A stretch of DNA of 64,000 bases from Asticcacaulis benevestitus DSM 16100 = ATCC BAA-896 (GTDB taxonomy: Bacteria > Pseudomonadota > Alphaproteobacteria > Caulobacterales > Caulobacteraceae). Of this stretch, positions 7,250 to 14,683 are shown in pieces (within the stretch, counting starts at the first letter, position 1; each line of letters opens with the position of its first letter). The DNA is taken from assembly GCF_000376105.1 (NCBI RefSeq), contig NZ_AQWM01000004.1, positions 47,630 to 111,629 on the forward strand. Direction: 5' to 3'. The notes below the pieces were generated by a model. That model saw only the letters and a list, made by a program, of their open reading frames with translations. It did no database searches and was not told the DNA's origin. Both the position numbers and the translations under genes were made by a program.

Positions 7250-9037
7250 TTACATCTCGCCGAAGAATTCACGCTGTGAGCGTTCCAGTTCTTCGACGTA
7301 GCGACGGTTGACGTACTTTTCCGTCAGCAGGCCAAGCAGCTTGTGGTCTTCGTCCACCACGGCCAGATCATCCACGCCAAAGTGTTCGAACACGCGCATG
7401 ATCGCCGAAATATCCATGTCCGGCCGCACATAGACCTCTGTCTGGCGCGCCAGTTCTTTCAGCGGCGCATCTGGCGATACATGGTCGATATACGCCTCGG
7501 CGGTCGGCACAATGCCGCGATAATCGCCCTGATCATCGACCAGCAGCACGCGCGAGGTCGAGCCCAGCGGTACCTTGTCACGCAAGGCAGCGACGCCTTC
7601 GCTCTCCCCCATGGTCGTATGGTTCCTGCGCATCAGGCTGGTGGCGGTCAGGGCCTTCACCCAGCCGATATCGCGGGCGTTGCGGATGGCCTCGCCGCGC
7701 AGGTGCAGACGCCAGGTCGAGAAGGAATAGCCGAACCGTTCGCGGATAATGGCGCTGGAACAGAGCGCCGCCGTCACCACCGCCGCCGTCAGGGCGAAAT
7801 CGTGCGTCACCTCCAGCACCATCAGCGACATGGTCATGGGGCCGCCGACAACCGCCACGGCCAGCGCCGCCATGCCGACGAGCGAAGCGTTGAGGATGTC
7901 GAGATCGGCGGCGGGATAGATGTGGTTGACGATCTGCGCGAAGATCGAGCCCAGCAAGGAGCCCAGGAACAGCGAGGCGAAGAACAGCCCGCCGCGAAAA
8001 CCGAAGGCCAGCGAGATGACCGACGCCACCAGCTTGAGCGCGAAGACCAGAAGCAGCGTCGTCACCAGGGCCTGCTGCGCCATGTAGAGGTGCATGGCGC
8101 CGTGGCCGGAACTGAGCGCCTGCGGGGCGGCCCACGCCACCGGGATGAGGAACAGCCCCCCGATCATGGGGCGCCAGATCTCACCGATCGGCATCTTGCG
8201 CACAATGGCCTCGACGCTGGCCACCAGCCGGATGATGGCGATGCCGACGCCGGCGCAGATGGCGCCCAGCACGGCATAAAGCAGGTAACCGCTGATCTCA
8301 ATGCTCTGGCCGGCGGTCGAGGCGATAACGAACGGCTCGATGTTCATCAGTTGCGCCGCCAGCACCGCCATGAGCGAGGCCGCCGCCACCGGGGCCAGCG
8401 CCGCCGGGGTGTAGCCGCCGAGCACCAGTTCAAAGGCATAGAAACTGCCGGCCAGGGGCGCACCGAAAGCTGCGCCGATGGCCGAGCCGGCACCCGCGCC
8501 GACCAGGGTGCGCAGGGACTGGCGCTTGAGGTCGAGCCACTGGCCGATCTTCGAGGCGATGCCGCCGCCCAACTGGGCATAGGCGGCTTCGAGCCCGACC
8601 GAAGCGCCGAAACCGTTGGAGAGGAAGGTCTGGAACGACACGATCAGGCTATCCCGCAGAGGAATGCGTCCGCCATAGAGCGCATTGGCCTCGACGACGT
8701 CGATCGGGGCGCGCGTACGACGCGGGAAGATGAAACGCACCAGCCCCAGCGCCGCGCCGCCGAGCGGCAGGGCCAGCAGGTGCCAAGGTTCGATGGTGGG
8801 CAAGGCGCTCAGGCGCAGATCGGGCGAGAAGCCGTAGAGCATGGATTGCAGCAGGTGGGCGAAATGGCCGAGCAGCGCCGCCATGATGCCAGCGATCAGC
8901 CCGACGCCACCGGCCAGCACGATGAACCAGACCTCAGAGCCTTGCAGGTGGCGCTTGATCAGCGCCACGCCGCGCAGCACCGGGCGCTTGACGGACTTGC
9001 CGAGCAGAAGATCACCAAGATGGGCGTTATGCGACAT
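7250..9037 (-). CDS. ClC-family chloride channel/transporter with CBS domains
   Basis: Integral membrane protein of about 595 aa. The membrane part has about ten hydrophobic segments. A segment ASVGLEAAYAQ corresponds to the G-x-E-G-P selectivity region and keeps the gating glutamate, and a later FRGGLFFASLFLG resembles the G-x-F-x-P motif. The C-terminal ~130 residues are two CBS domains (around 460-515 and 530-585), which usually regulate transport by nucleotide binding. Whether it is a channel or a Cl-/H+ exchanger cannot be told from this reading. I chose the start at 9037 (MSHNAHLG) with GGAAAG upstream; an upstream in-frame ATG at 9133 would add 32 residues of low-complexity sequence. 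Confidence 0.88.
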   Translation of the reverse strand: MSHNAHLGDLLLGKSVKRPVLRGVALIKRHLQGSEVWFIVLAGGVGLIAGIMAALLGHFAHLLQSMLYGFSPDLRLSALPTIEPWHLLALPLGGAALGLVRFIFPRRTRAPIDVVEANALYGGRIPLRDSLIVSFQTFLSNGFGASVGLEAAYAQLGGGIASKIGQWLDLKRQSLRTLVGAGAGSAIGAAFGAPLAGSFYAFELVLGGYTPAALAPVAAASLMAVLAAQLMNIEPFVIASTAGQSIEISGYLLYAVLGAICAGVGIAIIRLVASVEAIVRKMPIGEIWRPMIGGLFLIPVAWAAPQALSSGHGAMHLYMAQQALVTTLLLVFALKLVASVISLAFGFRGGLFFASLFLGSLLGSIFAQIVNHIYPAADLDILNASLVGMAALAVAVVGGPMTMSLMVLEVTHDFALTAAVVTAALCSSAIIRERFGYSFSTWRLHLRGEAIRNARDIGWVKALTATSLMRRNHTTMGESEGVAALRDKVPLGSTSRVLLVDDQGDYRGIVPTAEAYIDHVSPDAPLKELARQTEVYVRPDMDISAIMRVFEHFGVDDLAVVDEDHKLLGLLTEKYVNRRYVEELERSQREFFGEM

Positions 9038-9158
9038 ACAGCGCTTTCCGCAGAGTGTGGCGCACCTTTCGAATGAAAAGGCGCGCTTCGAAGGTAATCC
9101 TAAGCCCGCCCCTGCGCCTTGTGAAGCCATCATACGCTTGAAGGCAATAAGAAAAACC

Positions 9159-9869
9159 TTACGAGTCGGTCTTTTTCACAGGCTCGCCATTGAACAGACC
9201 GCGCATCGGCACATTCCATGGCAGGCACAGCACAAGGGCCGCCGCTAACAGTGCGGCGGGCAACCAGACGGCGCCATGGCCAAAATAGGTAGTGGCCTCG
9301 GCACCGGCCAGCGCCCCGCTGATGAAGCCTGCACAGAGGGTCAGGAAAAACACCGCCTGGCGGCGGCTCTCGCGGTTTTTGCGAAACACCAGCCAGTCCA
9401 GAAGGCCTGTCGCGAAGTGGCGCAGATTGGCGCTGGTCGTCACAGAGGTGTAGGCGAATTCGCCAATTCGCGTGAAGGCGGTGGCCTGCATGGCCGCCAC
9501 TAACGCGATGCCGGTCACCACCAGCATGTCCGGTATGCTACGCGGCAGGAAGGCGACGAGGATGAGAAAGACGATTTCCAGCGCCAGAAAGGTGCGCGCC
9601 GGTGAGCGTAGTCGTCCGAAAAGCGGTCTTTCCTTAAGGATGTGCGCCACCGCCACCCCGGAGAGATAGCTCAGGATCGGCGCCAGAAAGGGCAGGATGG
9701 CGGCATAGTCCTGCTTGGCCACGCGCACCACCAGCAGCACGATATTGCCGGTCATGGCGTTGGCGAACACGCCGCCATAACCGACATAGGTGAAGGCATC
9801 CAGCATGCCGGCGGCGGTGATCAAAAGAGCGGCCACAGGCAGGGTGCGTTCAGGCTTGGGATTCGTCAT
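9159..9869 (-). CDS. DUF1275 (YoaK-like) membrane protein
   Basis: Inner-membrane protein of 236 aa with about six hydrophobic segments. The family signature is clear: G-MLDAFTYVGYGGVFANAMTGN near residues 21-42. DUF1275 members are common next to regulators and oxidoreductases, but their substrate is unknown. It is on the same strand as the TetR gene upstream (21 nt gap), so it may be read from the tetR promoter and regulated by it. Confidence 0.83.
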   Translation of the reverse strand: MTNPKPERTLPVAALLITAAGMLDAFTYVGYGGVFANAMTGNIVLLVVRVAKQDYAAILPFLAPILSYLSGVAVAHILKERPLFGRLRSPARTFLALEIVFLILVAFLPRSIPDMLVVTGIALVAAMQATAFTRIGEFAYTSVTTSANLRHFATGLLDWLVFRKNRESRRQAVFFLTLCAGFISGALAGAEATTYFGHGAVWLPAALLAAALVLCLPWNVPMRGLFNGEPVKKTDS

Positions 9870-9890
9870 ACGCCTATTCTGGCGCGTGGG

Positions 9891-10457
9891 TCAGGCGGCG
9901 GCAAGCAGGATATGCACCGCCCTTTTGGCCACGTCGAAAACGCCGGGGTCCTGCTGCATCTGTCCGGCCAGTGCCGCACCCTGGAACAGCAGGTTGAGCT
10001 GGCGGGCGGTGTCGGTCGCGTTTTTCAGGCCGGCCTTTTCACACAGCTCGATAAAGCGGCGCTCGACATAGACCGAAGCGTCCTTGCCCCGCGCGGCGAT
10101 GCCGTCGTGCTTGCCGATATATTCCTGCCCCGCCTTCATGGCCAGACAGCCCCGGCAGTTTTTAGACATCATCTCCTGACGAATATCGAACAGCGCAAGG
10201 ATCTGTTCGCACGGATCATCGCTGCGGGCGAACGCCGGTTTGAACAGGAAGGTGTCGGTGTCCTCGCCATATTGTTCCAACACAGCCTCGATCAGGTCTT
10301 CCTTGCTGGGGAAGTATTTATAGAGGGTGCGCTTGGAAATGCCGCTGTTGGCCATGACCGTGTCGATGCCGGTGGCGTGGAAGCCGCCGTCATAGAAGGC
10401 GTCATAGGCCTGAGCGATGATCTCCTGCTTCTTGGTGGGGGCGGCGGTATCGGCCAT
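9891..10457 (-). CDS. TetR/AcrR-family transcriptional regulator
   Basis: Repressor of 188 aa. The N-terminal TetR helix-turn-helix covers about residues 10-55 (IIAQAYDAFYDGGFHATGIDTVMANSGISKRTLYKYFPSKEDL). The C-terminal ligand domain carries two close cysteines (NCRGC), a possible redox-sensing feature that is inference only. It is divergent from an SDR oxidoreductase across a duplicated perfect palindrome (10501-10550), the classic layout for autoregulation plus repression of the divergent enzyme. AGGAG lies upstream of its ATG. Confidence 0.9.
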   Translation of the reverse strand: MADTAAPTKKQEIIAQAYDAFYDGGFHATGIDTVMANSGISKRTLYKYFPSKEDLIEAVLEQYGEDTDTFLFKPAFARSDDPCEQILALFDIRQEMMSKNCRGCLAMKAGQEYIGKHDGIAARGKDASVYVERRFIELCEKAGLKNATDTARQLNLLFQGAALAGQMQQDPGVFDVAKRAVHILLAAA

Positions 10458-10494
10458 ATCGAAATCTCCTTGAAAAAGTTCCTACCACGGCCGC

Positions 10495-10523
10495 TTGACA
10501 ATGTAAACCGATCTGTTTACTTG
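10495..10523 (+). promoter_or_regulatory. Candidate promoter of the SDR gene
   Basis: TTGACA at 10495-10500 matches the -35 consensus exactly. After a 17-nt spacer the -10 position reads TACTTG (10518-10523), a weak match. The first palindrome of the TetR-type operator lies between and over these elements, so repressor binding would block polymerase. Confidence 0.5.
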
Positions 10524-10550
10524 TGGCGATGTAAACAGATCGGTTTACAT
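10501..10550. promoter_or_regulatory. Double TetR-type operator
   Basis: Two 20-bp elements (10501-10520 and 10531-10550) are exact reverse complements of each other, separated by 10 nt. Each is itself a near palindrome, GTAAAC-N6-GTTTAC. This gives two binding sites about three helical turns apart between the divergent tetR and SDR genes. The divergent TetR protein is the obvious candidate binder. Confidence 0.85.
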
Positions 10551-10595
10551 TAACAGCGCCGCCTAACCACGACGGCTTTTCAAAGGAAGATAGTC

Positions 10596-11315
10596 ATGTC
10601 GTACACAAATCAAACCGTCCTCGTTTCCGGCGCAAACCGCGGCATCGGCGTCGCCACTGTCCGCGAACTGCTCAAGACCGACGTCAAAAAAATCTATGCC
10701 GGCGCCCGTCGCCTGGATTCGTTGCCTGACTTTGGGGATGCCCGCGTTGTGCCGCTGCAACTCGACATCACCGATCAGGCCTCGGTCGATGCCGCCGCGA
10801 AAACCGCCGCCGACGCCGATATCCTGCTCAACAACGCCGGCACCGCCGTCTTAGCCAACTTCATCGACAGCCCGATCGAGCTGATCAACGGCGATATGGA
10901 CGTCAACTATTACGGCACGCTGCGCATCATCCGCGCCTTTACGCCGCTGTTTACCGCCCGCAAGAGCGGCACCATCGCCAATGTGATCAGCGTTGTGGGC
11001 CTGACTTCAGCGCCGGGACTGGCCGGCTATTCGGCCTCCAAGGCGGCGCTGCAATCCCTGACCCAGACCCTGCGCGCCACGCTCAAAGGATCAGGCATCA
11101 AGGTGCTCGGCATCTATCCGGGCCCGATCGATACCGACCTGGCCAAGGACATCCCGATGGAGAAGGCTACGCCGGAACACGCTGCCCGGCATATCGTGGC
11201 CGGCATCGCGGCGCATGAGACCTACATCTTCCCGGATCCCGTGGCTTTGCAGATCGGTCATCTCTGGGCCACCGACGGCAAGACGCTCGATACCGCTCTG
11301 GCGGGTGAAGGCTAA
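10596..11315 (+). CDS. Short-chain dehydrogenase/reductase (SDR)
   Basis: Classical SDR of 239 aa, a cytosolic NAD(P)-dependent oxidoreductase of unknown substrate. The cofactor motif SGANRGIG is at 11-18, NNAG at 79-82, the catalytic Ser near S132, and YSASK at 145-149 supplies Tyr145 and Lys149. An AAAGGAAG ribosome binding site precedes the ATG. It is divergent from tetR and presumably repressed by it through the palindromes at 10501-10550. A strong hairpin terminator follows directly. Confidence 0.9.
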   Translation: MSYTNQTVLVSGANRGIGVATVRELLKTDVKKIYAGARRLDSLPDFGDARVVPLQLDITDQASVDAAAKTAADADILLNNAGTAVLANFIDSPIELINGDMDVNYYGTLRIIRAFTPLFTARKSGTIANVISVVGLTSAPGLAGYSASKAALQSLTQTLRATLKGSGIKVLGIYPGPIDTDLAKDIPMEKATPEHAARHIVAGIAAHETYIFPDPVALQIGHLWATDGKTLDTALAGEG

Positions 11316-11321
11316 AACAAC

Positions 11322-11349
11322 AAAGGCCGGGAGACATCCCGGCTTTTGC
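11322..11349 (+). terminator. Rho-independent terminator of the SDR gene
   Basis: The stem GCCGGGA (11326-11332) pairs with TCCCGGC (11337-11343) around a GACA loop and is followed by TTTTGCTTT. Flanking AAAG/TTTT pairing extends the stem. It begins 6 nt after the SDR stop codon. Confidence 0.85.
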
Positions 11350-11357
11350 TTTAAGGT

Positions 11358-11471
11358 ATCCACAGATAAGCCAGATAAGCACAGATAGCGCTTCGCGCCT
11401 TCACTATCTGACAGATTCATAGAAGACGCCGATCCTTATGACATCTGTGCTTATCTGGCTTATCTGTGGAT
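11358..11471. repeat. Perfect 29-bp inverted repeat
   Basis: Positions 11358-11386 and 11443-11471 are exact reverse complements (29 bp), separated by 56 nt. The arms contain the iterated unit AGATAAG/ACAGAT. The element fills the gap between two convergent genes, right after the SDR terminator. It resembles dispersed intergenic palindromes; a role as terminator for the leftward gene is less likely because no T-run follows. Confidence 0.8.
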
Positions 11472-11478
11472 CACTTTC

Positions 11479-12234
11479 CTAAAAGAACACCGGCGGCGGG
11501 CGATCCGTGTCCATCTCGCGCCGCACCTGCATCAGTTCGCGCGTCTCGCCATACAGCCGCACCGCCGTGAGAATACCGCTATAATAGACGCCGGTGTCGA
11601 TGCCGATACGCCAGCGCGTATTGACCGGCACCTTGTGCGGCGAATGGCCATGCACCACGACATATTCGCACGCCTGATCGGCGCGCAGGAAACGCCCGCG
11701 GATATACATGAAGGTGGCGCCGTTCTGATCAGCCAGCGGCCGGTCGGGATCAACGCCGGCGTGGACAAACAGGTAATCCTCAGCCTGAAACGATGACGGC
11801 ATCGCCCGCAGCAGGGCCAGATGATCCGGATCCATCTTGGCCGCGAAATCCTGACTGACCGCCTGCCAGATGGCTTCCGAGTGCGCCATATAGGGCATGG
11901 GCACACCGTAGGAATCAAGCGTGGCCGCTCCGCCCCAGTCGCGCCAGGTGGTGCCAAACTCCGGCTCATCGAGGAAACGCAGCAGCGCCTCTTCGTGATT
12001 GCCCATCAGCGCAACCACATCGCACCACGGCGCCTTTTGCAGGCGCTGCACACGATCCAGCACCTGACGCGACAAAGGTCCGCGATCGATATAATCCCCC
12101 AAAAGCAGGATGCGCGGACGCTCTTTCAAGAGCTCGGCATCGATCCGGATCCGGTCGATCATACGCTCAAACAGGTCGTCATACCCGTGAATATCGCCGA
12201 TGGCGTAGGTCAGTTGTGCAATGCGGGAGGTCAT
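11479..12234 (-). CDS. PPP-family metallophosphoesterase (Ser/Thr phosphatase-like)
   Basis: Protein of 251 aa with all metal-binding signatures of the calcineurin-like PPP family in order: GDIHG, GDYIDRGP, GNHE, a later FVHAG and VHGHSP. Relatives include bacterial PrpA/PrpB phosphatases and ApaH-like Ap4A hydrolases; the substrate cannot be set from sequence alone. I chose the ATG at 12234 because TAGGAC precedes it; a GTG at 12258 would add 8 residues. It is the last gene of a probable operon with the epimerase and DUF4260 genes. Confidence 0.85.
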   Translation of the reverse strand: MTSRIAQLTYAIGDIHGYDDLFERMIDRIRIDAELLKERPRILLLGDYIDRGPLSRQVLDRVQRLQKAPWCDVVALMGNHEEALLRFLDEPEFGTTWRDWGGAATLDSYGVPMPYMAHSEAIWQAVSQDFAAKMDPDHLALLRAMPSSFQAEDYLFVHAGVDPDRPLADQNGATFMYIRGRFLRADQACEYVVVHGHSPHKVPVNTRWRIGIDTGVYYSGILTAVRLYGETRELMQVRREMDTDRPPPVFF

Positions 12235-12264
12235 ACGTCCTATATAGGCAGGACGCACATCTAT

Positions 12265-13176
12265 TTAAAGCAAAGTCTTCAGAGCCTGATCAAGCGGGGT
12301 GCGCGGCACTTCGCCGATGACCTTTGCCAGACCCTCGTCCTTGAGCGCATGCGGCACGTCCCACAGGTACAGCATTTCCAGCGCCGCCCGCATGAAGGGA
12401 TCGAACAGCGCGATCAGTGAGAACATGACGCGCGGCATATGGCCCACGGTGACCTTGCGGCTCAGGGCGATGCGCGCCGCCTCAGCCAGCCTTTCCGCCG
12501 AGACATTGTGGCTCTCGAAGTGGAAAACCTCATAGGCGCCAAGCGTGCTTTCCACCTCGGCCAGTTTGACGATCGTGGCCGCCAGATCGGGCAGGAAGGC
12601 CCATGCGTGGACAGTCTTCTTCTTGCCGGGGGTAACGAGTTTCCCCTTGCAGAGGTCCCTGGCGACCAGGGCGTTCATCCAGCTCTTCGACGAATCTCTG
12701 CCGAAGAAATCACCGGCGCGGATAACGAGGGTGCGCAGACGCCCGGCCTCGGCGCGTGACGAAAACATCGCTTCGATGCTGACCCGGATGCGCCCCTTCA
12801 GGGTATCCGCCGCGAAAGGCGTCTGCGGCGTCAGCACCGGCGGCATGGAGGAACCGAAATTATAGACGCTGCCGGGATAGATCTGGCGGCCCCCAAGCGC
12901 TTCGCAGACATCTGCGGCGGCGGTATAGGTCGGCAAGGCTTGCGTGGCCCAGACCGGATAGGGCACATTCAGGCCATTGAAGACGATATCGACCGGACCG
13001 CACGCTTTTGCCACAGCGGACGCATCAAACAGATCCGCATGGATGGGAACAATCCCCTCGCCCGCCGTCTTGCCGGCGCGCACCAGACCCAGCACCCGCC
13101 AGCCCTTGGCCAGAAACGCCTTCGCCACGACCTTACCGACGCCGCCATTGGCGCCCAGAACCAGAACCGTTTTCAT
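12265..13176 (-). CDS. NAD(P)-binding epimerase/dehydratase-family protein
   Basis: Cytosolic protein of 303 aa with an N-terminal Rossmann fold (VLVLGANGGVGKVVAKAFLAKGW, glycine motif around residues 8-14), typical of NAD-dependent epimerases or NmrA-like sugar and isoflavone reductases. The specific reaction is unknown. Its start overlaps the stop of the DUF4260 gene by 4 nt in an ATGA arrangement, pointing to translational coupling. The divergent LysR regulator probably controls both. Confidence 0.78.
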   Translation of the reverse strand: MKTVLVLGANGGVGKVVAKAFLAKGWRVLGLVRAGKTAGEGIVPIHADLFDASAVAKACGPVDIVFNGLNVPYPVWATQALPTYTAAADVCEALGGRQIYPGSVYNFGSSMPPVLTPQTPFAADTLKGRIRVSIEAMFSSRAEAGRLRTLVIRAGDFFGRDSSKSWMNALVARDLCKGKLVTPGKKKTVHAWAFLPDLAATIVKLAEVESTLGAYEVFHFESHNVSAERLAEAARIALSRKVTVGHMPRVMFSLIALFDPFMRAALEMLYLWDVPHALKDEGLAKVIGEVPRTPLDQALKTLL

Positions 13177-13571
13177 GCGTAGTGTTCCTTTTTGGCGGCC
13201 TTGCCCTTGAGGCCGAGGTGGGTAAGGCCAAAGCCTTGGGTATATTTGAGGCCATAGCCCAACAGACGGTCGAGACCGATATGCGCGGTCCAGATCAGCG
13301 CGGCACTCGTGGCCAGGGGTGTTTCAGTGATCACGCCATAGGCCAGAAGCCCCACCGGGATCAGATAGCTATGGCCAATGTTATAAATATGCGCCCCGGA
13401 CTTTTTGCCGAAGACATAGCCGAGCATCGACAGATCCGGCACCAGAAAACCCAGGGCAAAAACTGACCACCCGGCACCGTATCTGGTGTAGGCGAAGGTG
13501 CTGAGGGCCAGCACGGCAAGCCCTTCGAGGCGCAGTATGGTTTTTGGTGGACCACTTACAAATCCGGGCAT
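13173..13571 (-). CDS. DUF4260 membrane protein
   Basis: Small membrane protein of 132 aa with about four hydrophobic segments. It shows the DUF4260 pattern: LRLEG near the start, LVPDLSMLGY, GA-IYN-GHSY and IW--HIG-DR-LGYGLKY. The function is unknown. The start at 13571 has AAGGAG upstream. It is the first gene of the minus-strand operon, translationally coupled to the epimerase and divergent from LysR. Confidence 0.8.
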   Translation of the reverse strand: MPGFVSGPPKTILRLEGLAVLALSTFAYTRYGAGWSVFALGFLVPDLSMLGYVFGKKSGAHIYNIGHSYLIPVGLLAYGVITETPLATSAALIWTAHIGLDRLLGYGLKYTQGFGLTHLGLKGKAAKKEHYA

Positions 13572-13649
13572 CTGATATCTCCTTAGTTGGTGGAGACAGA
13601 ATAGAGCCATTATTTTCGTATGTTTATTGCCTAATTTTTGATACTTTAT

Positions 13650-13663
13650 ATGCATAAACGCAT
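13650..13663. promoter_or_regulatory. Possible LysR-type binding site
   Basis: ATGC-ATAAAC-GCAT is a short interrupted inverted repeat just before the LysR start (13678), in the divergent region shared with the DUF4260 operon. LysR proteins often bind T-N11-A palindromes in such positions. Short arms make this tentative. Confidence 0.3.
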
Positions 13664-13677
13664 AGAGAGTTCCCAAC

Positions 13678-14559
13678 ATGCTCGACTGGACCTTGCTTCG
13701 CTCCTTTTTGGCGACGATCGATACCGGCTCGTTATCGGCGGCGGCCGCACACATCGGTACGACACAGCCCACGCTCAGCCGCCACATCAAGGAACTGGAG
13801 CAGGTTATCGGCACGCCGCTGTTCCGCCGTTCGGTCAAGGGGCTGGAACCGACCGAAGCGGCCCTTGGTCTGGTCGATGACGCCCGCGAGATGGGCCGCG
13901 CCGCCGAGGCTCTGGCGCTCAAGGCGCAGGGCAAGGCTGAAACCCTGTCCGGCACGGTGCGGATCACCGCCTCGGTGGTGGTGTCGAATCTCATCCTGCC
14001 GCCGATCATCGCCGAGCTGCGCCGGACCGAGCCGCTGATACAGATCGAGATCGTCGCGTCCGATGCGTCACAAAACCTGCTGCGCCGCGATGCCGATATC
14101 GCGCTGCGCATGTTCGACCCGACGCAGAACGCCCTGATCGCCCGCAAGCTCGGCGATACGCCGCTGGGGCTCTACGCCTCAAAAGCCTATATTGCGCGCA
14201 AGGGCCGGCCACGGGAAATGCTCGACATCCTAGACCACGACGTTATTGGCTTCGACCGGCTCGATGATATCATCCGCGGTTATGCCGCCATGGGACGCGT
14301 GGTGACGCGCCATCAGTTCCCGGTGCGCTGCGATGACCAGATGGTGTGCTGGCACCTGTTGCTGGCGGGCGCTGGCATTGGCTTTGCCCAAGATCTTCTG
14401 GCCGGGGCGCAACCCGACCTGGAAAAGCTCGATATCGGCATGCGGCTGCCCGCCCTGCCCGTCTGGCTGGTGATGCACGAAGAGGTGCGCAGCAATGCCC
14501 GCATCCGCCGCGTTGCCGATTTTCTCAGCTCAGCTTTCAGCGCACGCCTGAAAGCATAG
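13678..14559 (+). CDS. LysR-family transcriptional regulator
   Basis: Regulator of 293 aa. The N-terminal winged helix-turn-helix spans about residues 1-62 (LLRSFLATIDTGSLSAAAAHIGTTQPTLSRHIKELE), followed by a periplasmic-binding-like effector domain from about 90 to 290. It is divergent from the DUF4260-epimerase-phosphatase operon, which it most likely regulates. The effector is unknown. No strong Shine-Dalgarno motif is seen, but the start matches the family. Confidence 0.88.
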   Translation: MLDWTLLRSFLATIDTGSLSAAAAHIGTTQPTLSRHIKELEQVIGTPLFRRSVKGLEPTEAALGLVDDAREMGRAAEALALKAQGKAETLSGTVRITASVVVSNLILPPIIAELRRTEPLIQIEIVASDASQNLLRRDADIALRMFDPTQNALIARKLGDTPLGLYASKAYIARKGRPREMLDILDHDVIGFDRLDDIIRGYAAMGRVVTRHQFPVRCDDQMVCWHLLLAGAGIGFAQDLLAGAQPDLEKLDIGMRLPALPVWLVMHEEVRSNARIRRVADFLSSAFSARLKA

Positions 14560-14683
14560 GGACCATACCAACGTAGCAACAAGTTAATGCACAAACACAT
14601 TTGCCAACCTTATGAATTATAAAGCTTTATTTTCGGCCAAATGAGCGTATGGCTTAGAAAAACAAGTCAGAGGCACGAGGCAC

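Noticed and set aside
7343-9076. 577-codon open frame on the plus strand opposite the ClC gene
   Set aside because: Its composition (His, Arg, Gln, Gly rich) is typical of a shadow frame, and the ClC protein on the other strand is clear.
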